From contig DBKW01000037.1 in NCBI GenBank assembly GCA_002298665.1, forward strand, positions 1-23,935: a DNA stretch of 23,935 bases. Reading direction: 5' to 3'. A program made the position numbers and the translations under genes. This document shows positions 8,313-15,477 of this stretch, piece by piece (positions within the stretch are counted from its first letter, which is position 1; each line of letters starts with the position of its first letter). This DNA is from Verrucomicrobia bacterium UBA740. Lineage in GTDB: Bacteria > Verrucomicrobiota > Kiritimatiellia > RFP12 > UBA1067. The notes beneath the pieces were generated by a model that worked only from the letters and a program-made list of their open reading frames with translations, ran no database searches and had not been told where the DNA came from.

Positions 8313-9475
8313 GCTATTTCCTCTTTCTTGTGCAACGATATACTTTGTACGATTCCAAGTCCGCACATCACCGTCACTAAAAATGTGCGACCCGATGAAA
8401 TAAAAGGCAATGGAAGTCCCGTGATGGGGACAAGCCCGATCGCCATGCCCACATTGATGTAGACATGCGCGAACAAAAGAACCGAGACGCCCACGGCGAC
8501 CAGCCGTCCGCGCATATCTTCGGCGCGCCAGGCGACCGCTATCCCGGAGAGGCAGACGAGCGCAAACAGCCCGAGAAGGACAAGGGACCCCCAAAATCCC
8601 GTTTCCTCCGCCCACACGCAGAAAATGAAGTCGTTCATCGAAACGGAGGGCGGCAGGTTCTTCAGGCGGTTGTTCTCGCCTTTGCCTATGCCCTTGCCCG
8701 TCAACCCGCCGGTGCCGATGGAAATCTTGGCCTGGATCAGATTGTAGCCCGCGCCCCGCGGATCGTCTCCCGGGAAGAGGAAGGTTTTTATGCGTGCGAT
8801 TTGGTGCTCTCTCAGCGGGACATACCGCAAGATCTCCGCGCGGCGCTGTTCCGTAACGCCCGGTTTTTCGGCCTCGTAGACCGCGCCGAGAACAAGCACG
8901 GAAAGTAGCGCGCCAAGTGCCAGCATAAGGAAAATGCCCTTCCGCCACACGCCCGCGGCCAACAGCATGAACGTAAGGGCGGGAACGAGCGTAAGCGTGG
9001 TCCCCAGATCCGGTTCAAGCAAAATCAGCACGCAGGGGATGCCGGCGAGAACGCACGCAACGAGAAAGCCGCGGAAGCCGAATTGTCCCTTGAAGCGTTC
9101 GCCGGCGCGCCCGAAGAATTGCGCCAAAAAGAGGATGATGCAAAGTTTCGATATTTCGCTCGGCTGGAAAAACCACAGCCACCGCCGTCCGCCGTAGATC
9201 GTGGAACCCACGGCCAGCACCGCGACGAGCACGACCAGTGCGGCCAGATAGGCCGGCAAAGCGCACCAATCCAGAAGCGCACGGTAATCCGTGAACGCCA
9301 GAATGAAATACAAAACCAGGCCGAATGCGGCCGTCGCCAGAGTGGATTGCCACATGTCGGCGAAAACGCCCCCGCGCGCCGCGCCGGCCGAAGCGATGGC
9401 CGTCACGCCGATTCCGATGAGGACCAGCATCGCACCGAACGAAACGAAATTGAAATCGCGCAGACGGAGTTTCAT
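8309..9475 (-). CDS. rodA: Peptidoglycan glycosyltransferase RodA (SEDS family)
   Basis: This 388-residue polytopic membrane protein polymerises lipid II glycan strands in the elongasome together with PBP2. Many hydrophobic helices are visible. SEDS motifs present in order are FFQPSEISKL, LLEPDLGTTL, GAGYNLIQAKISIGTGGLTGKGI (with no long interruption) and PLPFISSGRTFLV near the C-terminus. RodA rather than FtsW is supported by position directly after the PBP2 gene and by the mre cluster. Its ATG overlaps the mrdA stop as ATGA. The frame is open well upstream, but that part only mirrors PBP2 sequence. Confidence 0.93.
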   Translation of the reverse strand: MKLRLRDFNFVSFGAMLVLIGIGVTAIASAGAARGGVFADMWQSTLATAAFGLVLYFILAFTDYRALLDWCALPAYLAALVVLVAVLAVGSTIYGGRRWLWFFQPSEISKLCIILFLAQFFGRAGERFKGQFGFRGFLVACVLAGIPCVLILLEPDLGTTLTLVPALTFMLLAAGVWRKGIFLMLALGALLSVLVLGAVYEAEKPGVTEQRRAEILRYVPLREHQIARIKTFLFPGDDPRGAGYNLIQAKISIGTGGLTGKGIGKGENNRLKNLPPSVSMNDFIFCVWAEETGFWGSLVLLGLFALVCLSGIAVAWRAEDMRGRLVAVGVSVLLFAHVYINVGMAIGLVPITGLPLPFISSGRTFLVTVMCGLGIVQSISLHKKEEIA

Positions 9476-11262
9476 GATCCGGAAACCTCCGCGTTGTAGA
9501 TGCTTTTGAGGACGCGTCCGGCGAGTGGCGCGGTCGTGCCGCCGCCCGATTCGCCGTTCTCGACAACCATGGCGAGGCCCACACGCCGTGTCAGCGCACG
9601 CGTTTTTGTCGTCTTGTCGTTCGGTTCGGCATAGGCGATGAACCAGGTGTGCTTGCGGCGCGTCGCCCCTTTCCCGACTTCGGCCGTCCCCGTTTTGCCG
9701 ATTACAAAGGCGTCCACGCCCTCCCCGCCGCGCCGGCCCGTACCCCCGTCGACCACACGCCGCATGCCCTCGCGCACCACCTCCAAAGATCGGACCGAAA
9801 ACGGCAACTCGCGCGTTTCCGCGGGGATTCCGGCTTTGACGTGCGGCGTCGCCAGATAACCCGTCCCCAGCGCCGCGGCAACCCGCGCCATCTGTAAGGG
9901 CGTAGCCAGAAGATAGCTCTGTCCGATGGACATCTGCGCCAAATTGCCCAGGTACCACGGCTCCCTGTAGTGCCGCCATTTCCAGGTCGCGTCCGGCACG
10001 ACGCCAGGCCCTTCCGCCGGATAATCCACGCCCGTCGCCGCTCCCAGCCCAAACATGCGCGCCGTGCGGCAAAGCACGTTCGTGCCCGTCTTCATGCCGA
10101 GGTTGCAGAAGAAAGGATTGCAGCTCTTCTTGAGCGCGTCGCGGATGTCCAGAAAACCGTGCCCCCACCGCGCGGTGCAGCGAATGTGCGCCCCGCCGAT
10201 TTCATAGGCTCCCGTGCATTCGTAGGTGGCGTCCGGATCCCACCCGGCTTCAAGACCGGCGACCGCGCATATCGTTTTGAACGTGGAGCCTGGCGGATAC
10301 TGGCCGGAAAAAGCGCGGTTGAGAAGCGGTTTTTGCGGATCGTCCTTCAATTCAGCATAGTGCGCCTGCGTGAGTATGGGCACGCACGCATTGAGATCGT
10401 AAGTGGGGGCACTCGCCGCCGCGAGCACATCGCCCGTATTCGCGTCCAAAACGACACAGGCCCCCCTTCTCCCCGCGAGCGCCTCCTCGGCCGCCCGTTG
10501 AATGTCGATATCCAGCGCGAGCCGCAGGTCGGGCCCTTTCTTGGCTTCGACGACCGTCCATCGCCGGATGGCGAACCCGCGCGCATCCACAAGCACGTTC
10601 TCCGTCCCGGGCCGTCCGCGCAAAAACGCATCGTAGAAGCGCTCCACGCCCTCGCGTCCGCGCATTTCACGATCGTCGAAATTGACGCGCCGCTCCCCTG
10701 TCACCGCACGGATGCTGTCGCGCCCGACCCGTCCCAGCAAATGCGCCGCGAGCGCACCGTGCGGATACCGCCGCGAAAACTCCACTTCGCACGAAAATCC
10801 GGGCAACTCCCCCTCGTGCTCGTAGAACCGCGCCAGATCCTCCTCGCTCGCGTCGCTCCAAACCACAAGCGGCAAGGCGAGAACCTGCCGGACGTGCCGG
10901 CCTACGGACCGCTCGGAAAGCGGCGATTGGCGCCCCAGGATGCGTTCCGCCTTCCCGATCGCCTCCACCAGGTTAGAAATGGTGGACTCCGTCGACTTCT
11001 TTTGGTAAACCTCGGGGCGCACGACGATCTGCCGCAGAATCTTGTTGTCCGCAAGCGGCCGGCCCTGGCAATCCAAAATGTGACCGCGAAGCCCCGCCGT
11101 GAGAACCGTCCGCACCGATTGCGCCTCTTGCTTGTTCTTGTAGAGCGCGGACTGTTCCAGTTGCACCACCTTCAGTTTGATGGCCAAGACGAGGAATCCC
11201 AGGAGGACGAGCCCGCCCGCCGCGGCGCAAACAAGGCGTGAAGCCAAGACGTTATCTTTCAT
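9472..11262 (-). CDS. mrdA: Penicillin-binding protein 2 (elongasome DD-transpeptidase)
   Basis: This 596-residue class B PBP cross-links peptidoglycan during side-wall growth. An N-terminal membrane anchor covers about 10-32. A pedestal/dimerisation region follows (YPHGALAAHLLGRVG). The transpeptidase domain carries S326-T-F-K329 (active-site SxxK), S380-C-N382 and K523-T-G525. The length and YPPGSTFK context are typical of PBP2/MrdA. The ATG has a strong GGGAGGGG signal, and its start overlaps the end of mreD by 11 nt. Upstream in-frame sequence is a shadow of mreD. It is followed without a gap by rodA, its functional partner. Confidence 0.93.
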   Translation of the reverse strand: MKDNVLASRLVCAAAGGLVLLGFLVLAIKLKVVQLEQSALYKNKQEAQSVRTVLTAGLRGHILDCQGRPLADNKILRQIVVRPEVYQKKSTESTISNLVEAIGKAERILGRQSPLSERSVGRHVRQVLALPLVVWSDASEEDLARFYEHEGELPGFSCEVEFSRRYPHGALAAHLLGRVGRDSIRAVTGERRVNFDDREMRGREGVERFYDAFLRGRPGTENVLVDARGFAIRRWTVVEAKKGPDLRLALDIDIQRAAEEALAGRRGACVVLDANTGDVLAAASAPTYDLNACVPILTQAHYAELKDDPQKPLLNRAFSGQYPPGSTFKTICAVAGLEAGWDPDATYECTGAYEIGGAHIRCTARWGHGFLDIRDALKKSCNPFFCNLGMKTGTNVLCRTARMFGLGAATGVDYPAEGPGVVPDATWKWRHYREPWYLGNLAQMSIGQSYLLATPLQMARVAAALGTGYLATPHVKAGIPAETRELPFSVRSLEVVREGMRRVVDGGTGRRGGEGVDAFVIGKTGTAEVGKGATRRKHTWFIAYAEPNDKTTKTRALTRRVGLAMVVENGESGGGTTAPLAGRVLKSIYNAEVSGS

Positions 11263-11707
11263 CGAGGCCCCCCTCCCGCTGCACGGCGTCCAAAAGCCAC
11301 GTGACGCCCAGCGCCGTCCCCGCGCCGACGGGAAGCGCCAGCAGGGCCCGCATGAACAGGCTCCCCTGCAGATCGACGACCCAAAGCCAAAGCCAGAACT
11401 GGTAGCCAAGGTAGAACAGCGGCGCGAACACACCCGGCACCCACAAAAAGCGCACCACGAAAGCGGCCAGCACGAAATAGCTCGCGCTCATCACGAAAGG
11501 AAGCCCCGCCAGCGCGTCCTCTACCGTCCCGGCCGCCAATACGAACACGAATGCCGCCGTCGGACGCGCCCGTCGCGCAAACCAGATGGAGGCGCACAGG
11601 AGGATGGGGAAGCCGACGCCGAAAGGCTTGGGCAACAACTCCTCGAACGCACCCCCGAAGACAAGGGCCGCCATGGCGAAAGCGAGCAGGGCGAATTCAC
11701 TTCTCAT
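11252..11707 (-). CDS. mreD: Rod shape-determining protein MreD
   Basis: This 151-residue integral membrane protein is built of about five hydrophobic segments (for example FALLAFAMAALVFGGAF at 5-21 and PTAAFVFVLAAGTVEDALAG), as in MreD. The sequence is poorly conserved in this family, so the call leans on size, topology and position between mreC and the PBP2 gene. It is thought to work with MreC in the membrane to activate PBP2/RodA. It starts at an ATG overlapping the end of mreC by 11 nt. A GGAGG lies rather far upstream (about 15 nt), so coupling to mreC is likely. Confidence 0.85.
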   Translation of the reverse strand: MRSEFALLAFAMAALVFGGAFEELLPKPFGVGFPILLCASIWFARRARPTAAFVFVLAAGTVEDALAGLPFVMSASYFVLAAFVVRFLWVPGVFAPLFYLGYQFWLWLWVVDLQGSLFMRALLALPVGAGTALGVTWLLDAVQREGGLDER

Positions 11708-12494
11708 GGCGGATGAAGACGTCCTCCAGCGTGGTGAAATCCACCGCCGGCTGCACTTCGCCCGTCCGCACGCCCAGGACCCCTTCGCCAGAACCGTGCC
11801 TTTCAGAGAGAAATGTGCCGACTGCAATCCCGGCGGGGAACACCCCGCCCAGACCCGATGTCAAAACCTGTGCACGCGGCGGCAGCGCGACATCCGCCGT
11901 CATGTGCGTCAAAATCAACAAATCGTCCGTCCCGCCCGCCAAGATACCCGTCGTCCGCGAAGCCGTCCCCTCCACAAAACAGGATACCTTGAGTGCGGGG
12001 TCCGTGACGAGCAGAACCTCGGCCGTGTGCGGCGTGAGGGAGATGACCCGCCCGACAAGCCCTTCGGGGACCACCACGACCTGCCCCGCCTGAACGCCCG
12101 CCAGCGACCCCTTCCCGATCCGGATAGTTTGCCGCGCACCCGCCGCGGCGCCTCCCGTGGACAGAACGGGAGCCGCGATCCAAGTCCCCTTCTTCCGTTT
12201 CTGGTAGTCCAGCGCCGCGCGCAACCGCGCATTTTCCGACTCCAGACGCTCGTTGTCCCCCAAAACCATCGCGAGGGACGCTATTTCGCGCTTGAGTCGC
12301 ACGTTTTCCGCCGCAGCGGAAGCCCCCCGGAAGAACCCCTTTGTGCGCGACCAGACCTTCCGCACGAACGAAAGCCGCGCTTTTTCTATCGGATACACCG
12401 CCTCGACGGAAGCTTCGCGGCAAACAGCCAGCGCGACAACGCCCACGCAGGCCAATGCCAGCGCGGCTATCACCGCCGTTCTATTTGTTTTCAT
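11697..12494 (-). CDS. mreC: Rod shape-determining protein MreC
   Basis: This 265-residue bitopic protein has a membrane anchor at about 7-24, a coiled coil at about 60-100 (NVRLKREIASLAMVL, NERLESENARLRAAL) and the periplasmic two-lobed beta domain. Within that domain, VVVPEGLVGRVISLTPHTAEVLLVTD and LTSGLGGVFPAGIAVG are typical MreC segments. It links cytoplasmic MreB to PBP2/RodA. I chose the ATG at 12494 because GGAAGGA lies 9 nt upstream and the anchor then starts at residue 7. The frame can be extended 14 codons to a TTG at 12536, which lacks a comparable signal. It lies 47 nt after mreB. Confidence 0.92.
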   Translation of the reverse strand: MKTNRTAVIAALALACVGVVALAVCREASVEAVYPIEKARLSFVRKVWSRTKGFFRGASAAAENVRLKREIASLAMVLGDNERLESENARLRAALDYQKRKKGTWIAAPVLSTGGAAAGARQTIRIGKGSLAGVQAGQVVVVPEGLVGRVISLTPHTAEVLLVTDPALKVSCFVEGTASRTTGILAGGTDDLLILTHMTADVALPPRAQVLTSGLGGVFPAGIAVGTFLSERHGSGEGVLGVRTGEVQPAVDFTTLEDVFIRHEK

Positions 12495-12541
12495 TCTTGC
12501 GAATCCTTCCACCGTTTGCGCGGGCGGATTCGCCAAAGACT

Positions 12542-13591
12542 TTACGATTCGTTCTTGTTTTTCGCGAGGAAATCAAGTTCGTTCATGACGACGCCCGTGC
12601 CTTCCGCCACGGCGGAAAGCGGATCGTCCGCGATTGTGACGGGCAAGCCCGTCTGCTGCGCCAAAAGCTTGTCCAAGCCTCTCAACTGCGAACTGCCGCC
12701 CGACAAAACAAGCCCCCGGTCGACCAGATCGGCGGCGAGTTCGGGCTCGCACTTGTCCAGCGTGATGCGCACGGCGTCCACGATCTGGCTTACAGGATCT
12801 TTGAGCGCGTTTCGGATTTCCTCGGAAGTTATCGTAAGCGTCTTCGGCAAACCTGCGACAATATCCCGACCTTTTATTTCGAGCGTCTTCTCCTCGCCCG
12901 TCGGATAGGCGCTGCCGATCTCTATCTTGATCATCTCGGCCATGCGCTCGCCAATGAGGAGGTTGTACACCCGCTGCACATACTTCATGATGCACTCGTC
13001 CATCGCGTCGCCGCCCGCCTGCCGGGCGGAATAGCTGTGGACGATGCCCGCAAGCGAAATGATTGCGACTTCGCACGTGCCGCCGCCGATATCCACAATC
13101 ATCGAACCCGCCGGCTCGCTGACCGGAAGCCCCACGCCAATCGCCGCGGCCATGGGCTCCTCTATGAGGAACACCTTCCCGGCCCCGGCCTTCTGCGCCG
13201 CGTCTTCGACCGCGCGTTTCTCGACTTCCGTAATCCCGCTCGGCACGGCTATGACCATCCGCGGACGCGCCCACTTCATCCCCGAATAGAAGCGATGCGG
13301 GCACACCTTGCGGATGAAATAGGCGATCATCGCCTCGGTAATGTCGAAATCGGCGATGACGCCCGACTTCATCGGCCGTATCGCGATAATGTTGCCGGGC
13401 GTGCGACCCAGCATGCGCTTGGCCTCGTCGCCCACAGCCAGCACGCGCTTTGAACCCGCCTGTATGGCCACGACGGAAGGCTCCCGCAGCACAATGCCGC
13501 GGTCCTTTGCGTAGACGAGCGAATTCGCTGTGCCTAAGTCTATGCCAATGTCCGTAGAGAACAACGACCTTATTTTACCAAGTACCGACAT
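12542..13591 (-). CDS. mreB: Cell-shape actin homologue MreB
   Basis: This 349-residue ATPase forms membrane-bound filaments that steer side-wall synthesis. The actin-fold motifs are visible: phosphate loop 1 DIGIDLGTANSLVY (14-27), phosphate loop 2 VDIGGGTCEV (166-175) and the adenosine motif LSGGSSQLRG (296-305). The N-terminus has hydrophobic residues (VLGKIRSLF) that could act as a membrane-binding amphipathic helix. The length matches the family. The ribosome-binding site is weak (GGA about 9 nt upstream). It is the first gene of a nine-gene block and sits about 20 nt after the predicted transcription start. Confidence 0.97.
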   Translation of the reverse strand: MSVLGKIRSLFSTDIGIDLGTANSLVYAKDRGIVLREPSVVAIQAGSKRVLAVGDEAKRMLGRTPGNIIAIRPMKSGVIADFDITEAMIAYFIRKVCPHRFYSGMKWARPRMVIAVPSGITEVEKRAVEDAAQKAGAGKVFLIEEPMAAAIGVGLPVSEPAGSMIVDIGGGTCEVAIISLAGIVHSYSARQAGGDAMDECIMKYVQRVYNLLIGERMAEMIKIEIGSAYPTGEEKTLEIKGRDIVAGLPKTLTITSEEIRNALKDPVSQIVDAVRITLDKCEPELAADLVDRGLVLSGGSSQLRGLDKLLAQQTGLPVTIADDPLSAVAEGTGVVMNELDFLAKNKNES

Positions 13592-13618
13592 TTCATCTAT
13601 TCCAATTATTTGGACTAT

Positions 13619-13647
13619 ATTTTACACTAATATGGTGTCCTAGTCAA
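13619..13647 (-). promoter_or_regulatory. Sigma70-type promoter of the mreB operon
   Basis: On the minus strand TTGACT (13647-13642) is followed by exactly 17 nt and then TAAAAT (13624-13619). Each box is one mismatch from consensus. The start is expected near 13612, giving a leader of about 20 nt. The local sequence is AT-rich against a high-GC background, which strengthens the call. Confidence 0.8.
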
Positions 13648-13662
13648 GTCTGAAGTTCACCA

Positions 13663-13731
13663 AACGCCCTAATTGCGCGAAATAGCGACGAAAACACGCG
13701 CTAACGCCCTCAACCCGAATCCGGACGCCCT
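13663..13731 (-). promoter_or_regulatory. Three direct repeats upstream of the mreB promoter
   Basis: On the minus strand AGGGCGTT, AGGGCGTT and AGGGCGTC occur at 13670-13663, 13710-13703 and 13731-13724. They start 21 and 40 nt apart, close to two and four helical turns. All lie upstream of the -35 box and after the murI stop. They could be activator sites, but this is inference from spacing only. I see no convincing intrinsic terminator for murI in the same gap. Confidence 0.3.
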
Positions 13732-13742
13732 CCCCCGCCGGA

Positions 13743-14471
13743 CTAGGGGGTCGTGCGCAGGAAAACGTGCCGCGCCGCGTGGTCCGGTGCGCACGCTAGA
13801 CCGTGCGCGTCCAGGATATGCTGCGCCTGGCGGGCTACGGCGTCCGATGGATCCACGATTTCCGCGCGCCCCGCGGCGATTTTCGCGATTAGTCCCTTCA
13901 GATGCGGAAAATGCGTGCAGCCCAGCACGAGATGGTCAGCCCCGGCGGCGAGGAGGGGCTCCACCTTGGCCCGTACCTGCGCTTCCGCCCGCGGACCCGC
14001 CGTTTCGCCCCGCTCCACCAGCGTCACGAATTCGTCCGCCACCGTGGTGAGGATCGTCACCTGCCGGGCAAAACGGGCGGACGTCTCCCGGTAGAGGCGT
14101 CCGTTGAACGTCCCGGCCGTCGCGAGCACGCCCACGATGCCCGTATGTGAATGGAGCGCCGCGGGTTTGATCGCCGGCTCGAGCCCGATGAACGGCGTTT
14201 CGGGATGCTCCGCGCGCAGGGCGTCTATCGCCGCGGCGGTCGCCGTGTTGCACGCGACGACCACCATCTTGCACCCGTGCGCCAAAAGCGCCGCGGTATT
14301 CGCCGCGGACAACGCGCGTATCTCCTCCGCCGGACGGTTCCCGTAGGGACAATGCGCCGAATCGGCCAGGTAGACCGTGGACTCGTGCGGACACCGCCGC
14401 TTGAACGCCTCCAGAATGCACAGTCCGCCCAAACCGGAATCGAAGAAACCCACCGGCCGCGCGTCGCTCAT
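13743..14471 (-). CDS. murI: Glutamate racemase
   Basis: This 242-residue cofactor-independent racemase supplies D-glutamate for peptidoglycan. The N-terminal VGFFDSGLGGL (7-17) carries the conserved D11-S12. The two catalytic cysteines are C74 in VVACNTATA and C185 in LVLGCTHFPHL. ADSAHCPYGNRP (36-47) and FIGLEPAIKPA (94-104) are also conserved. The length is slightly short but within the family range. The frame is open far upstream, where it only mirrors the previous gene. The ATG at 14471 overlaps the preceding stop as ATGA, and no strong ribosome-binding site is visible, so coupled translation is likely. It is the last gene of the yceD-led block. Confidence 0.94.
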   Translation of the reverse strand: MSDARPVGFFDSGLGGLCILEAFKRRCPHESTVYLADSAHCPYGNRPAEEIRALSAANTAALLAHGCKMVVVACNTATAAAIDALRAEHPETPFIGLEPAIKPAALHSHTGIVGVLATAGTFNGRLYRETSARFARQVTILTTVADEFVTLVERGETAGPRAEAQVRAKVEPLLAAGADHLVLGCTHFPHLKGLIAKIAAGRAEIVDPSDAVARQAQHILDAHGLACAPDHAARHVFLRTTP

Positions 14472-15469
14472 GGCGCCGAAATATAGAAGTACACGCGCCG
14501 GTTGGTCGTCAGTCGAACGCGCGGTGCGCAGGTTCGGTTCAAGGTCGCCCGGTAGAGCGAATCGAAAGCCACCCCCTTGAGCGGCCAGCGCAGCCCCTCG
14601 GACGCCATCCGGGTGCGGGGGTCTGGCGCGAAAACCGACACTCCCGTACCCACCGGGAGCGTGAAGGCCGCCGCATGGTCGACGGGTGCGAAACAACCGT
14701 TGTCCGTCACGATGGGCAGACCCGCATCCAATGCGCGGAAGATGTTGCCCAGCGTATGGTCCTCGCGCTTGCCCGTCGCCCCCAAGACGAGGGGGTCGGC
14801 CCAGCCGTGCTGCCGGCAGGCGCAGATCGCCTTCTCCAAATCGTTGGTGTCCTCGTCCTGCATCCACATCGTCCGTTCGAATGTGCCGCGGACGGAATCC
14901 ATGTCGCCCACGACAAGGTCGGGATCCTTCTTGCACTTCTGCCGGTAGATGTCCGCGGCATGGTCGCAGCAGACGACACGTTTGGCGGCCGCCAGGGCGA
15001 GCCAGGCGAGCGAATCCGACCGCGGGAAGTCCCCGGCCGCGAGAATGACCGTCTCCGCGAGGAAAACGCCCAGTTCCGCGAGGGGACGCTTGACGAAATC
15101 GCGCAGGACCGCGCGCGGATGCGGCAAGGTCAGTTCGGGCGTATCGAGGACCTTCCCGCCGAAGTCTATCAGGTCGAGATCGAGCGTGCGCGGACCGTTC
15201 CGCACAGTACGCACCCGCCCCGCATCGTCCTCGATGCGGTGAAGAGCCGCGGCGAACTCCTCGGCGGTAAGCCCCACGTCGAAGAGGGCCGCGGCGTTCA
15301 GGAACTTCTGCGCGGCGAATTCGTCCGGCACATCCACCGGATCCGTCTCGTAGGTCGAACTCGCCGCGAGAAGGCGCACTTTCGGAAGCGCGGCCAGCGC
15401 CGCGTAGGCGCGCGCGAGATGCTCTTCCCGCGGCGCGATGTTCGATCCGAGTGCGACGAGAGCCCGCAT
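14468..15469 (-). CDS. Fusion protein: HPPK (FolK) domain plus thiamine pyrophosphokinase domain
   Basis: This single 333-residue frame holds two complete-looking enzymes. Residues 1-134 are 6-hydroxymethyl-dihydropterin pyrophosphokinase (folate synthesis): VALGSNI at 5-11, SSTYETDPVDVPDE at 37-50, and GPRTLDLDLIDFG at 92-104 with Mg ligands D97 and D99. Residues about 138-333 are thiamine pyrophosphokinase (TPP formation): VILAAGDFP, DPDLVVGDMDSV at 182-193, EDTNDLEKAI at 206-215, LGATGKREDHTLGN at 229-242 and GLRWPLKG at 292-299. The HPPK part lacks the usual C-terminal tail, and the junction has almost no linker. No in-frame ATG or GTG occurs between residues 121 and 186, so a separate TPK start is unlikely. 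It starts 8 nt after the glycosidase gene. Its stop overlaps the murI start. Confidence 0.87.
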   Translation of the reverse strand: MRALVALGSNIAPREEHLARAYAALAALPKVRLLAASSTYETDPVDVPDEFAAQKFLNAAALFDVGLTAEEFAAALHRIEDDAGRVRTVRNGPRTLDLDLIDFGGKVLDTPELTLPHPRAVLRDFVKRPLAELGVFLAETVILAAGDFPRSDSLAWLALAAAKRVVCCDHAADIYRQKCKKDPDLVVGDMDSVRGTFERTMWMQDEDTNDLEKAICACRQHGWADPLVLGATGKREDHTLGNIFRALDAGLPIVTDNGCFAPVDHAAAFTLPVGTGVSVFAPDPRTRMASEGLRWPLKGVAFDSLYRATLNRTCAPRVRLTTNRRVYFYISAP

Positions 15470-15477
15470 GCCCGGCG

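Noticed and set aside
12495..12536. A 14-codon upstream extension of mreC starting at TTG.
   Set aside because: It has no good ribosome-binding site, while the ATG at 12494 has GGAAGGA at 9 nt and gives a normal MreC N-terminus.
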